Below, one piece after another: positions 56,427 to 63,246 of a stretch of 64,000 nt of DNA. The position numbers were made by a program, and so were the translations under genes. The DNA comes from an uncultured Tenacibaculum sp. (GTDB lineage Bacteria; Bacteroidota; Bacteroidia; Flavobacteriales; Flavobacteriaceae): the NCBI GenBank assembly GCA_947496185.1, contig CANMCD010000015.1, positions 21,168-85,167 of the forward strand. The letters run 5' to 3'. The notes beneath the pieces are model-generated. The model made no database searches, was not told the origin of the DNA, and saw only the letters and a list, made by a program, of their open reading frames with translations. How positions within the stretch are numbered: position 1 is the first letter of the stretch; the number at the start of each line of letters is the position of its first letter.

Positions 56427-56677
56427 AAGTAATATCGATAGAACCGTCTTTTTATCTCGAAGTAGTAACAGTACTAGAGAAGCATAACATAAAATACAGT
56501 ATTAAAGAAGAGGAAGAAGAAGAAGCTAAAAAAGAGACTAAGAAGAAACATAACGGTTGCTATAAAAATATGCTTAAATACGCCAAATCATTAGGTTTTA
56601 GAGATGTTACGGGTGCAATCGGGAAAGATGTAAAGGAGTTCAAAATAAGGTTCGAAAAATCAAAATTTAATAGGTAA
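56423..56677 (+). CDS. small charged phage protein
   Basis: An 84-residue protein with a run of glutamates (about 28-36) and a lysine/arginine-rich rest ending KSKFNR. It overlaps the previous gene by 4 bases and lies 4 bases before the replication gene. No family recognised. Confidence 0.6.
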   Translation: MKVISIEPSFYLEVVTVLEKHNIKYSIKEEEEEEAKKETKKKHNGCYKNMLKYAKSLGFRDVTGAIGKDVKEFKIRFEKSKFNR

Positions 56678-56681
56678 AACG

Positions 56682-57572
56682 ATGAACAGTTATAATTTAA
56701 GTAGAGAGTGGTTTAACTTCTCATTTAAGACCGAAGAAGTTAAATCATTACACACGGCGCTATACTTTTTTATAATAGATACAGCTAACAGACTAGGATG
56801 GAAAGAAAGGTTTAATTTGGACACATTTATAGCTATGGAGGCGTTAAAAATAAAATCATCAAAAACCTATTCAAACACACTTAATTCACTTGAAAATTTT
56901 GGTTTCATTAAGATACACGAAAAGAAAAAAAACCAACACACATCAAACGTGGTTGCCTTGGTAAAAAATACCAAAGCAAATACCAAGGCAAATGCCAAGG
57001 CAGATAACAAAGCACTTGATAAGGCAATGTTAACACAAAGTCAAAGCACAGACGAAAGCACCAACCAAGGCAATAACGAAAGCACGTGTCAAAGCATAGG
57101 CGAGGCACTTAATTATATATATAAAACAACAAACAACAAACAATTAAACAAACAAACAATAAAAAAACTAGATAAAAACCCCTCCACTTTTTTTGAATTT
57201 TTAGAAAATGAAAGTGATTTAATTTTTTCAAAAAAAAATGAAAAAGAAAAAGTAATCGAAGTTCAAAAAATAAATCCCGATAAAGTCGTGAGCTTGTTCA
57301 ATCAGCTTTGCGTTGGATTACCAAAAGTAAAAACCACCACAAAAAAAAGAAAAGAAGCGATTACAAAAAAAATCAGGGATCACGGACTGAACAAAATCAC
57401 GGAAGTGTTCAGACTGGCAAATGATTCCAAATTTCTCAACGGAGAAAACAGTAAGTTGTGGAGCGCAAATTTTGATTGGCTAATGAACGAAGCAAATTTC
57501 GTTAAAGTCTTGGAGGGGAATTACAAGAATAAAAATAAAACACCGAAATATTCAGCCGTAACAATCAACTAA
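56682..57572 (+). CDS. phage replication initiator, winged-helix (O/DnaD-like)
   Basis: A 296-residue protein: an N-terminal winged-helix domain (about 1-85; NRLGWKERFNLDTFIAMEALKIKSSKTYSNTLNSLENFGFIKI), a low-complexity linker rich in K, A, N, S, T and Q (about 94-170), and a C-terminal helical domain (about 200-290; VVSLFNQLCVGLPKV, SKLWSANFDWLMNEANFVKVLEGNYKNK) typical of DnaD-like/phage O-like proteins. The linker DNA carries iterons (56953-57107), so the gene probably contains the phage origin. The DnaC-like loader follows by 2 bases. Confidence 0.82.
   Translation: MNSYNLSREWFNFSFKTEEVKSLHTALYFFIIDTANRLGWKERFNLDTFIAMEALKIKSSKTYSNTLNSLENFGFIKIHEKKKNQHTSNVVALVKNTKANTKANAKADNKALDKAMLTQSQSTDESTNQGNNESTCQSIGEALNYIYKTTNNKQLNKQTIKKLDKNPSTFFEFLENESDLIFSKKNEKEKVIEVQKINPDKVVSLFNQLCVGLPKVKTTTKKRKEAITKKIRDHGLNKITEVFRLANDSKFLNGENSKLWSANFDWLMNEANFVKVLEGNYKNKNKTPKYSAVTIN
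56953..57107 (+). other. candidate phage replication origin: iterons inside the initiator gene
   Basis: About eleven copies of the motif YMAARGCA, mostly 12 bases apart at the left end, plus one inverted copy TTGCCTTGG (56953-56961) that forms an 11-bp hairpin (one mismatch) with the first direct copy. The copies lie in two reading frames: the first five encode Lys-Ala, while several later ones encode Gln/Glu-Ser. So DNA sequence, not protein sequence, is being kept. An AT-rich tract (57108-57190) follows, as an unwinding element would. Layout is that of lambda ori within gene O. Confidence 0.7.
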
Positions 57573-57574
57573 AA

Positions 57575-58462
57575 ATGGAAAACATAAAAAAAATCATAGG
57601 CAGAGACAACAGCGGCAGATACAGGTATTTGAAAGGTTTAGCAGAGCTTACAGACAAGCAACAACAGTTTGTGAAAGAATACGAAAGCAAGCAAAATAAT
57701 CATGCTAAAAATCAAGAATATTACAAAAAAGTTGATGAAGTAGCGGAGCAAATGCGAAACCCGAACAAAAACAAAGTGCAATCTGTTGATGCTAGTACAC
57801 TTTACAGGCTATTTATTAAGCAGTTTTTAATTATTGAAAAAAAATCGTTTATCGCTGACAGTCAATCGATAGAGAATTTAAAGCCAGTTATTTATTATTT
57901 CGCGAGAGACAATAGGTTTTTTGAGTGTAAAAATGTGATGACGGTTCTAAATTTCGAAGACCGAAAAAAAGAGTCGACACCTTCTTTCGATAAAGGGCTA
58001 TTGTTGATTGGAAATTTTGGAGTAGGAAAAACAGTCTTTATGCGTGTTTTGAAAAGTTTGTTTAAAGTTAAGTCTGGTTTTTCTTTCAAGAGTGACAACG
58101 CCAATGATATAGTTGAAAAGTTTGAAAGTTGCGAAGATGCCAAACAAAAAAAAGGGTTTTGGTCTGAGATGAACAGAGGTATATTATACATAGACGATGC
58201 GAAAACAGAAAGAGAGGCAAGTAACTACGGCAAGTCAAATCTGTTAAAAGATTTGATTGAAAAAAGATACAACAAAGATTTAAAAACACATTTGTCGTGC
58301 AATTTTAAAGAGGGTTGTCCAAACGATATAGAAGCCGCGGTTCATGAATTTGGAGAAAAGTACGGGAGTAGAGTGTTTGACAGGCTTTTCGAAATGTTTA
58401 ACATAGTTGTTTTTCAAGGTAGTTCGTTCCGAGGTAAGAAGCCGCAAAATGAAAGTGCTTGA
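57575..58462 (+). CDS. DnaC/IstB-like helicase loader ATPase
   Basis: A 295-residue AAA+ ATPase with Walker A GNFGVGKT (146-153), Walker B ILYIDD (203-208), sensor 1 LSCN (about 240-243) and an arginine-finger region YGSRVFDRLFEM near 270. This is the DnaC-like pattern for loading the host replicative helicase at the phage origin. The gene lies 2 bases after the initiator gene. The last 14 bases overlap the next start. Confidence 0.9.
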   Translation: MENIKKIIGRDNSGRYRYLKGLAELTDKQQQFVKEYESKQNNHAKNQEYYKKVDEVAEQMRNPNKNKVQSVDASTLYRLFIKQFLIIEKKSFIADSQSIENLKPVIYYFARDNRFFECKNVMTVLNFEDRKKESTPSFDKGLLLIGNFGVGKTVFMRVLKSLFKVKSGFSFKSDNANDIVEKFESCEDAKQKKGFWSEMNRGILYIDDAKTEREASNYGKSNLLKDLIEKRYNKDLKTHLSCNFKEGCPNDIEAAVHEFGEKYGSRVFDRLFEMFNIVVFQGSSFRGKKPQNESA

Positions 58463-58643
58463 ATTAATAAAGCACCAACATGAAAAGTCAGGCGGTCACT
58501 GTGGGCTTTATCTGGTTGATCTAAAGAAAGAACTAAACATCAGTCAAGCCAAACTAAAGGAAGAACTAAACGAGCTATACACAAAAGAAAAAATAACAGT
58601 TTGCCAAGGCATTCACGGTAAGCTTATTAAATACAAATTATAA
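58449..58643 (+). CDS. small winged-helix protein
   Basis: A 64-residue protein starting at the ATG inside the end of the loader gene (an in-frame start at 58407 would overlap it more and adds an unlikely N-terminus). LYLVDLKKELNISQAKLKEELNELYTKEKITVCQGIHGKLIKYKL is a winged-helix pattern. Possibly a phage regulator or replication accessory. Confidence 0.65.
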   Translation: MKVLELIKHQHEKSGGHCGLYLVDLKKELNISQAKLKEELNELYTKEKITVCQGIHGKLIKYKL

Positions 58644-58675
58644 AAAAAACATATTTAAAAAAGAATAGAAAAATA

Positions 58676-59323
58676 ATGATTTTCGGATATGTAAGAGTAA
58701 GCACAGCACAGCAAAATTATGATATGCAATATGATTCTTTAAAAACATTTGGCGTAGATGATAAGAACATATTTTACGATAAATCTTCTGGAGCAAAAGA
58801 AGACAGAAAAGGGTTACAAGATATGATAATGAAATTACGTGAGGGTGATACGGTAATTGTTTGGAAGATGTGCCGAATAGCTAGAAACGTCAAACATATG
58901 TTGTCATTAATTGAATTTTTTGATAACAACAATATTGATTTTAAGAGTATTCAAGAACCCTTTTTAGATACGACTTCGCCTTATGGTAGATTCATTTTTA
59001 TACTATTTGCCGCATTATATCAAATGGAAAGAGAGTTAAACGCAGAGAGAGTTGTAGAGGGTGTGAAATCAGCTAAGAAAAGAGGTGTAAGACTAGGAAG
59101 ACCGCAAGGACTATCACTTAAACTAAAAAAGATTGCGCCAGCTGTTGTGTTAATGCACAAAGATCAAAAGACGTCAATAAGTAAGATAAGGGAAACTTTT
59201 GGAATTTCTCAGGGCTCGATATACCGAATATTTGAACATGAGGGGTATGACTATAAAAAGAGCCATAAAAACAAAGGAAATAAGAACGCAGCTTATAAGG
59301 TCAAAAAGACCAAAGCAGCTTAA
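58676..59323 (+). CDS. serine recombinase, resolvase/invertase family
   Basis: A 215-residue small serine recombinase. The catalytic domain has YVRVST with nucleophile Ser9, IVWKMCRIAR with Arg67 and Arg70, and ends near KRGVRLGRPQG; the C-terminal helix-turn-helix (about 160-195; SISKIRETFGISQGSIYRIFEHEG) is of Hin/resolvase type. Such proteins resolve or invert DNA rather than integrate into tRNA genes, so the integrase of this element is probably elsewhere. I found no obvious pair of crossover sites around it. Confidence 0.92.
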   Translation: MIFGYVRVSTAQQNYDMQYDSLKTFGVDDKNIFYDKSSGAKEDRKGLQDMIMKLREGDTVIVWKMCRIARNVKHMLSLIEFFDNNNIDFKSIQEPFLDTTSPYGRFIFILFAALYQMERELNAERVVEGVKSAKKRGVRLGRPQGLSLKLKKIAPAVVLMHKDQKTSISKIRETFGISQGSIYRIFEHEGYDYKKSHKNKGNKNAAYKVKKTKAA

Positions 59324-59348
59324 TAATAACTAACTAAAAACTTAATAT

Positions 59349-59570
59349 ATGAAACGACCAAGTTTAGGAATAACGCCTAGAAAAATACATGAAGCAAGCA
59401 GATTGGATGAAATTAGATCAGCAATTTCAAGAAGGTATAACAACGAAGAAATTATACCTACAGATTGGATAGAGGAATATAACGAGCTTATTATAAGGTA
59501 TAACAAAGAAGAAATTATATCTACATATTGGATAGAGGAATATAACGAGCTTATTATAAAAAACGTGTAA
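59349..59570 (+). CDS. small protein with an internal tandem duplication
   Basis: A 73-residue protein whose second half is a 63-base tandem duplication: units 59433-59495 and 59496-59558 differ at three codons and each encodes a 21-residue module with WIEEYNELII. The flanking N-terminus (SLGITPRKIHEASRLDEI) is a separate helix. Function unknown; preceded by the repeated 19-base leader (59322-59340). Confidence 0.65.
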   Translation: MKRPSLGITPRKIHEASRLDEIRSAISRRYNNEEIIPTDWIEEYNELIIRYNKEEIISTYWIEEYNELIIKNV

Positions 59571-59575
59571 TTATC

Positions 59576-60193
59576 ATGAAAAAAGATAATTCCAATAAAA
59601 TAATTCTTGATTTATGTGGTGGTACCGGTTCATGGTCAAAGCCGTATAAATTAGCCGGCTATAATGTAAAAATTATTACACAGCCTAAAAATGATGTTTT
59701 CGTATGGGATGGCTATTGGAGTTACATAGATGAAGTTTACGGAATATTAGCAGCTCCAACTTGTACTCAATTCAGCCTAGCAAGGACAACAGCCAAAACG
59801 CCGAGGAACTTAGCGGGAGGCTACAGGTTAGTAAAAAGATGTTTAGAAATCGTTGAGCACTGCAAAATTCACGGGAATTTGAAATTTTGGGCTCTAGAGA
59901 ATCCAACGGGGTATTTACGCCAACTTTTAGGTAAGCCACCATTAACATTTAATCCTTGTGATTACGGCGCAAACTATACTAAAAAAACGGATTTATGGGG
60001 ATACTATAATTTGCCTAGAGCCTCTAAAAGAGAATTAACAAAGGAAGAAATGCAAAAGTGTTCAATTAACAACAGAGTTCTTCCGGAGCTCCCAAAAGAT
60101 TATGTTTTACCATCAAATTTTCGAGCGCAGCAAGCCCGAAGAAGTATGACGGATGAGAATTTTGCAATGGCTTTTTTTAAAGCCAATAAATAA
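59576..60193 (+). CDS. small DNA cytosine-5 methyltransferase-like protein
   Basis: A 205-residue Rossmann protein with DLCGGTGSWSKPYKLAGYNV (motif I, SAM site, about 12-31), LAAPTCTQFS (motif IV, with candidate nucleophile Cys63) and ENPTG (motif VI, about 108). It lacks the large target-recognition region of classical m5C enzymes. Related proteins are widespread in Bacteroidota phages and may modify phage DNA against host restriction. It could also be a non-classical methylase on another substrate. Confidence 0.75.
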   Translation: MKKDNSNKIILDLCGGTGSWSKPYKLAGYNVKIITQPKNDVFVWDGYWSYIDEVYGILAAPTCTQFSLARTTAKTPRNLAGGYRLVKRCLEIVEHCKIHGNLKFWALENPTGYLRQLLGKPPLTFNPCDYGANYTKKTDLWGYYNLPRASKRELTKEEMQKCSINNRVLPELPKDYVLPSNFRAQQARRSMTDENFAMAFFKANK

Positions 60194-60217
60194 TATAAAA
60201 CCTGTAAAAAACAAGAT

Positions 60218-60442
60218 ATGCCAAGAATTAAAAATATACAAATAAGAGCATCTTATGTTGTTGGTTTTGGAGATATAGATGTACCCGAAACTATATTTAA
60301 AGAACTTGAAGAATTACATCATGAACGCAGGGCGGTTGATGGTTCAACAACTAATTATGAAGCCGCCGTTAATTGGTTAAATGATAATGTTGATGAAATT
60401 GATGCTTTTGATGGTGATTACGAAATTGAAATATTCTATTAA
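60218..60442 (+). CDS. small acidic hypothetical protein
   Basis: A 74-residue acidic protein, ferredoxin-like or strand-helix-strand in pattern (IQIRASYVVGFGDIDVPETIFKELEEL ... EIDAFDGDYEIEIF). No family recognised. It ends 46 bases before the first cassette leader. Confidence 0.55.
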   Translation: MPRIKNIQIRASYVVGFGDIDVPETIFKELEELHHERRAVDGSTTNYEAAVNWLNDNVDEIDAFDGDYEIEIFY

Positions 60443-60488
60443 TCAGATTATAAACAAATAGTAGGTTCTCCGATACCTTGAAACGGAA

Positions 60489-60514
60489 AAGTTCTTTGAC
60501 ATAATTGTGGTAAG
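60489..60514 (+). promoter_or_regulatory. cassette 1 leader, boxA-like with complementary tail
   Basis: Contains GTTCTTTGACATA, close to boxA antitermination sites of Bacteroidota rRNA leaders (from memory), then TTGTGGTAAG. The same leader is at 63148-63172. TTGTGGTAAGA is complementary to TCTTACCACAA in the trailer at 61491. TTGACA-N18-TATAAT can also be read here, but is not kept in cassette 2. Confidence 0.55.
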
Positions 60515-60711
60515 AAATATATAATTATCCGTCCAATAAACGTTTAATTTTTTCAATTAAAAACCAAGAAATTATAAAACCGATTAATATCATATTTATC
60601 TCTGCTAGCCTTTGTTTTTGATAGATAAAAATTTTTATTCAACTATTTAAATATTTACATTTGAAAGCGAAATATGCCCAATTGCGCATATGCACTAGTT
60701 AGTATTAAGTT

Positions 60712-61383
60712 ATGAGTAAAGACCAGAAGGTGCTACAAAATTCCAGAAAGAATGAACTTTTAAAAGAGATCTTTGAAAGTTCCATAGATCTAACTGTGAA
60801 CTATGGTGAAATCGGGATTGATACGATTTTTGACGAAGTTGTCCTTAAAGAAATTCCTGTTCTAAAAACTATTGTATCAACTTACAAAATTGGAAAAACG
60901 ATAAGGGAAAGGCACTTCGCTAAAAAACTCATAGTCTTTTTGAAAGAATTCCATTCCAAAGAGATTGAACAGGAGAAGCTTGATGAATTTAGGTCTAGGT
61001 TTGAAGAGGATGAAAAATATAGAGATCAAGTCATGGAACAAATTGCCGTTTTCAATGATAGATTTGACGACATTGAAAAATCAAAAGTATTGGCCAATTT
61101 ATTCCGTTCTCATATTCATGACAAAATGAATTGGGCGTGCTTTATCGAAATGGCAACATGTTTAGATAGGTTATTTCCTCGTGTGTTAATTATCCTAAAA
61201 AAATTTGGCACTGAGTTGAACTTTAAATTACCCAAGGGACATGAACTTGATTCTCCTGATATACATGCAATATTATCCGCTGCAGCTATTTTAAGTCAAG
61301 AGCGAAAAGATCACTATTCTTTCCTTGGATCAATTGGTCATGATTTATACCTATTAGGAATCAACCCTGAGCCTGGAGAATAA
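60712..61383 (+). CDS. cassette 1 protein, unknown function
   Basis: A 223-residue, helical protein. N-terminal half: LLKEIFESSIDLTVNYGEIGIDTIF, then EIPVLKTIVSTYKIGKTIRERHFAKKLIVFLKEFHSKEI, suggesting an amphipathic region. C-terminal half: SKVLANLFRSHIHDKMNWACFIEMATCLDRLFP. No catalytic motif or clear transmembrane helix. The stand-alone unit (leader, own -7 box TACATTTG at about 60655-60662, terminator) in a prophage suggests a moron-like gene, for example superinfection exclusion or defence; this is inference. Confidence 0.7.
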   Translation: MSKDQKVLQNSRKNELLKEIFESSIDLTVNYGEIGIDTIFDEVVLKEIPVLKTIVSTYKIGKTIRERHFAKKLIVFLKEFHSKEIEQEKLDEFRSRFEEDEKYRDQVMEQIAVFNDRFDDIEKSKVLANLFRSHIHDKMNWACFIEMATCLDRLFPRVLIILKKFGTELNFKLPKGHELDSPDIHAILSAAAILSQERKDHYSFLGSIGHDLYLLGINPEPGE

Positions 61384-61485
61384 TGCTAACAGTACTATAT
61401 TCCACCAAAGTGTTTTTTTTAGCGAATTCAATTATCTTTAAGTAGGTGACGATAGCATAGTCAGCCGCAAAATGTTAGTAAAACA

Positions 61486-61553
61486 TATTATCTTACCACA
61501 AAGCACCTTTTCCAAGGTGTTTTTTTATGTCCAAAATTTAAGTAAACGAATAT
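61486..61553 (+). terminator. cassette 1 trailer with complementary arm and terminator
   Basis: CTTACCACA (61492-61500, complementary to the leader) then hairpin CACCTT-TTCC-AAGGTG (61504-61519) and seven T. Similarity to the trailer of cassette 2 continues to about 61553. Confidence 0.75.
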
Positions 61554-61785
61554 TAAAATAATTGTAGATTTTTACATAACTTTAAAAGAAAAACAAGAAG
61601 GCGATATATCTACATCTATAGTTAGTGTTTATAATAAATTAACTAAAGTGTTAAATTATACGAGTGAAGACATAATAAGTGGTAATAGACTTAAAGTTTT
61701 AACTAATGGAATAAAAGAAGGTATCTATATAGTTACTATAAAAACGGATAGGTATAGTGAGAGAAAAAAATTAGTTATTAATTAG
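61546..61785 (+). pseudogene. remnant of a T9SS-secreted protein (C-terminal sorting domain only)
   Basis: An 79-codon open frame with no start codon; it begins right after the cassette 1 trailer. The end, GIYIVTIKTDRYSERKKLVIN before the stop, is a type A T9SS sorting domain, preceded by GNRLKVLTNGIKEG-like strand pattern typical of that domain. The catalytic or adhesive part is missing, so this is debris of a chromosomal secreted-protein gene. Confidence 0.7.
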
Positions 61786-61812
61786 GGGGGCTCAAAAATC
61801 TAATTATTATAG

Positions 61813-61836
61813 ACTATCCTAAAAAGTGTGTAAGTT
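61813..61836 (+). mobile_element. IS-like terminal repeat, solo copy in the element
   Basis: 24 bases identical to the reverse complement of 48112-48135. It abuts copy B of the structured repeat and overlaps its first bases. No transposase gene is present. Confidence 0.4.
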
Positions 61837-62066
61837 TTATAAATTCCTGCTCGCATTCGGAGCAGGAATTTACCCCTTGAAAATATTTAGCCGTTTGAAA
61901 TTTTCGATTCAAACTGGATGCGAAATTATGACAACAAAACTGCTCTTGCAATAAGTATAAACCCTGAATATTAAGTAATGGTTTTTACTTATATGACTAC
62001 CTAGTACCCATGATAACGTATAGTAAAATTAGATCAATAGAAATAGGGTATAAAAGTAAGATTACA
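61832..62066 (+). repeat. dispersed structured repeat, copy B
   Basis: Matches 43843-44079 along its whole length in the same orientation. It opens with a 12-bp perfect hairpin (61841-61852 with 61860-61871) in which CTGCTC/GAGCAG replaces CTACTC/GAGTAG of copy A. The strongest block (GTAATGGTTTTTACTTAT, GACTACCTAGTACCCATGAT) is almost unchanged, and both end AAAAGTAAGATTACAC. No reading frame crosses it. Confidence 0.65.
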
Positions 62067-62358
62067 CTGAGTATTAGACTATAAAACACCCGTAGATGAA
62101 GAATTGTAAATTATAATGAATAACCTAAATAATGTAGCTTAAAAATTTATTAGGCAGCCCAAGATCATATGTGTTTCTAATTGCTGTAAATCACATATTT
62201 GATCAGTTAGTTTATGGAGACCAGTTCTGATGGTATCGGTAGAGGGAGGGTAGAAGTAACTATGATGAGTTGAGTAAGTACAAAATTTACCCTAACACAT
62301 CGTAATTAATTTAATTATTTATATGATCAAGATAAGGTGTTCTAAAAAACAGTAGTTA

Positions 62359-62478
62359 ATGATAAATGAAGTATTACAATGGATAGTATTAGCATACTGT
62401 GTCTTTTGCATTCAAAAACAGGGTTTAAGTATAGCTAAACTAGCAAAATTTATAGAGTCAAAATTTTTAAATAAATAG
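62359..62478 (+). CDS. small hydrophobic peptide
   Basis: A 39-codon frame, MINEVLQWIVLAYCVFCIQK then a polar helix ending KFLNK. One membrane-spanning segment at residues 4-18. The form recalls small phage membrane proteins (holin-like or exclusion peptides). Accepted with caution. Confidence 0.4.
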   Translation: MINEVLQWIVLAYCVFCIQKQGLSIAKLAKFIESKFLNK

Positions 62479-62528
62479 TTGAGGATAATGTAGAAATATA
62501 AAGAGTGTATAACACTAAATTTTCTACA

Positions 62529-62624
62529 ATGAAAACCAAGAAATTTAAAACATTAGAAAAGACTTTAAAGACAATCGTTCAAATTTTCAAATTGATAATA
62601 GAAATAATTAACCTATTCAAGTAA
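62529..62624 (+). CDS. small amphipathic peptide
   Basis: A 31-codon frame, MKTKKFKTLEKTLKTIVQIF then LIIEIINLFK: a cationic amphipathic helix like type I toxins or membrane-active peptides. It lies 32 bases before the 62657 gene. Accepted with caution. Confidence 0.35.
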   Translation: MKTKKFKTLEKTLKTIVQIFKLIIEIINLFK

Positions 62625-62656
62625 TAAGTAGAATAACCAACTAAAAATATAAACTA

Positions 62657-63121
62657 ATGATAAATACAGAAGCTCTTAAACGTTTTGAAAAATTATACGA
62701 TGTGAGAATTGACCAATTATTTTGGATAGCTGGAGTATCACTTCATAATGATGAATTAGAAAGCCTACTTTCTTTTTTACGTAAAAAACATTGGGAAAGA
62801 CTTTTTCCAGAGATATACAGATCAAAATTCTTTGAAGAAATTTACGAAGAAAAAGAAGACTTAATAAATGTATTAACTGACTTTGAAAAATATGGTTTTT
62901 TAGCCAAGGTACTTGTTCCGCAATGTCAAGATTTTAGATACACGAAAGATGGTGAGCCTAAAGGGTGGATGATTTGCGGATTTGTTTGTCGTGTAGAATA
63001 TGTGTATGCTGAAACGACCGAATTACTACTTGAAGAAATTGAGAAAGTATCCAGTGAAGTTTTCAAAGAATATGTTGAGAAAGATAAAAAGAAGCAAAAA
63101 GTAAAATCATTAAACGTGTAG
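62657..63121 (+). CDS. hypothetical protein
   Basis: A 154-residue acidic, helical protein: LKRFEKLYDVRIDQLFWIAGVSLHNDELESLL, then aromatic-rich strands (YRSKFFEEIYEEKEDLINVL, WMICGFVCRVEYVYAETTE) and a lysine-rich tail. I recognise no family. The leader resembles the repeated phage leader AACTAACTAAAAA. A 9-bp hairpin TTAACAGTT/AACTGTTAA (63123-63149) follows and runs into the cassette 2 leader. Confidence 0.65.
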   Translation: MINTEALKRFEKLYDVRIDQLFWIAGVSLHNDELESLLSFLRKKHWERLFPEIYRSKFFEEIYEEKEDLINVLTDFEKYGFLAKVLVPQCQDFRYTKDGEPKGWMICGFVCRVEYVYAETTELLLEEIEKVSSEVFKEYVEKDKKKQKVKSLNV

Positions 63122-63147
63122 TTTAACAGTTCTACAAAAAAACTGTT

Positions 63148-63172
63148 AAGTTCATTGACATATTGTGGTAAG
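63148..63172 (+). promoter_or_regulatory. cassette 2 leader, boxA-like with complementary tail
   Basis: Same motif as 60489-60514: GTTCATTGACATA then TTGTGGTAAG. The match to its own trailer extends to 13 bases, TTGTGGTAAGTGA pairing with TCACTTACCACAA at 63831-63843, different from the cassette 1 extension. Confidence 0.55.
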
Positions 63173-63246
63173 TGATTTTCTTAACTTATCTTTGAGGTTA
63201 CTGACCTTACTTATATATTTTATAACTAAAAAACATTACTACTACC

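Noticed and set aside
56953-57107. CRISPR-like array
   Set aside because: Repeats are too short (8 bases) and too close, lie within a gene and have no spacers of even length.
58676-59323. Integrase of the tRNA-Met element
   Set aside because: It is a small resolvase/invertase-type serine recombinase; tRNA targeting with 3' end duplication points to a tyrosine recombinase not seen here.
59433-59558. CRISPR repeat pair
   Set aside because: A direct 63-base in-frame duplication without spacer.
60489-60532. TTGACA-N18-TATAAT promoter in cassette 1 leader
   Set aside because: The -10-like part is not kept in cassette 2 and this phylum uses a different consensus.
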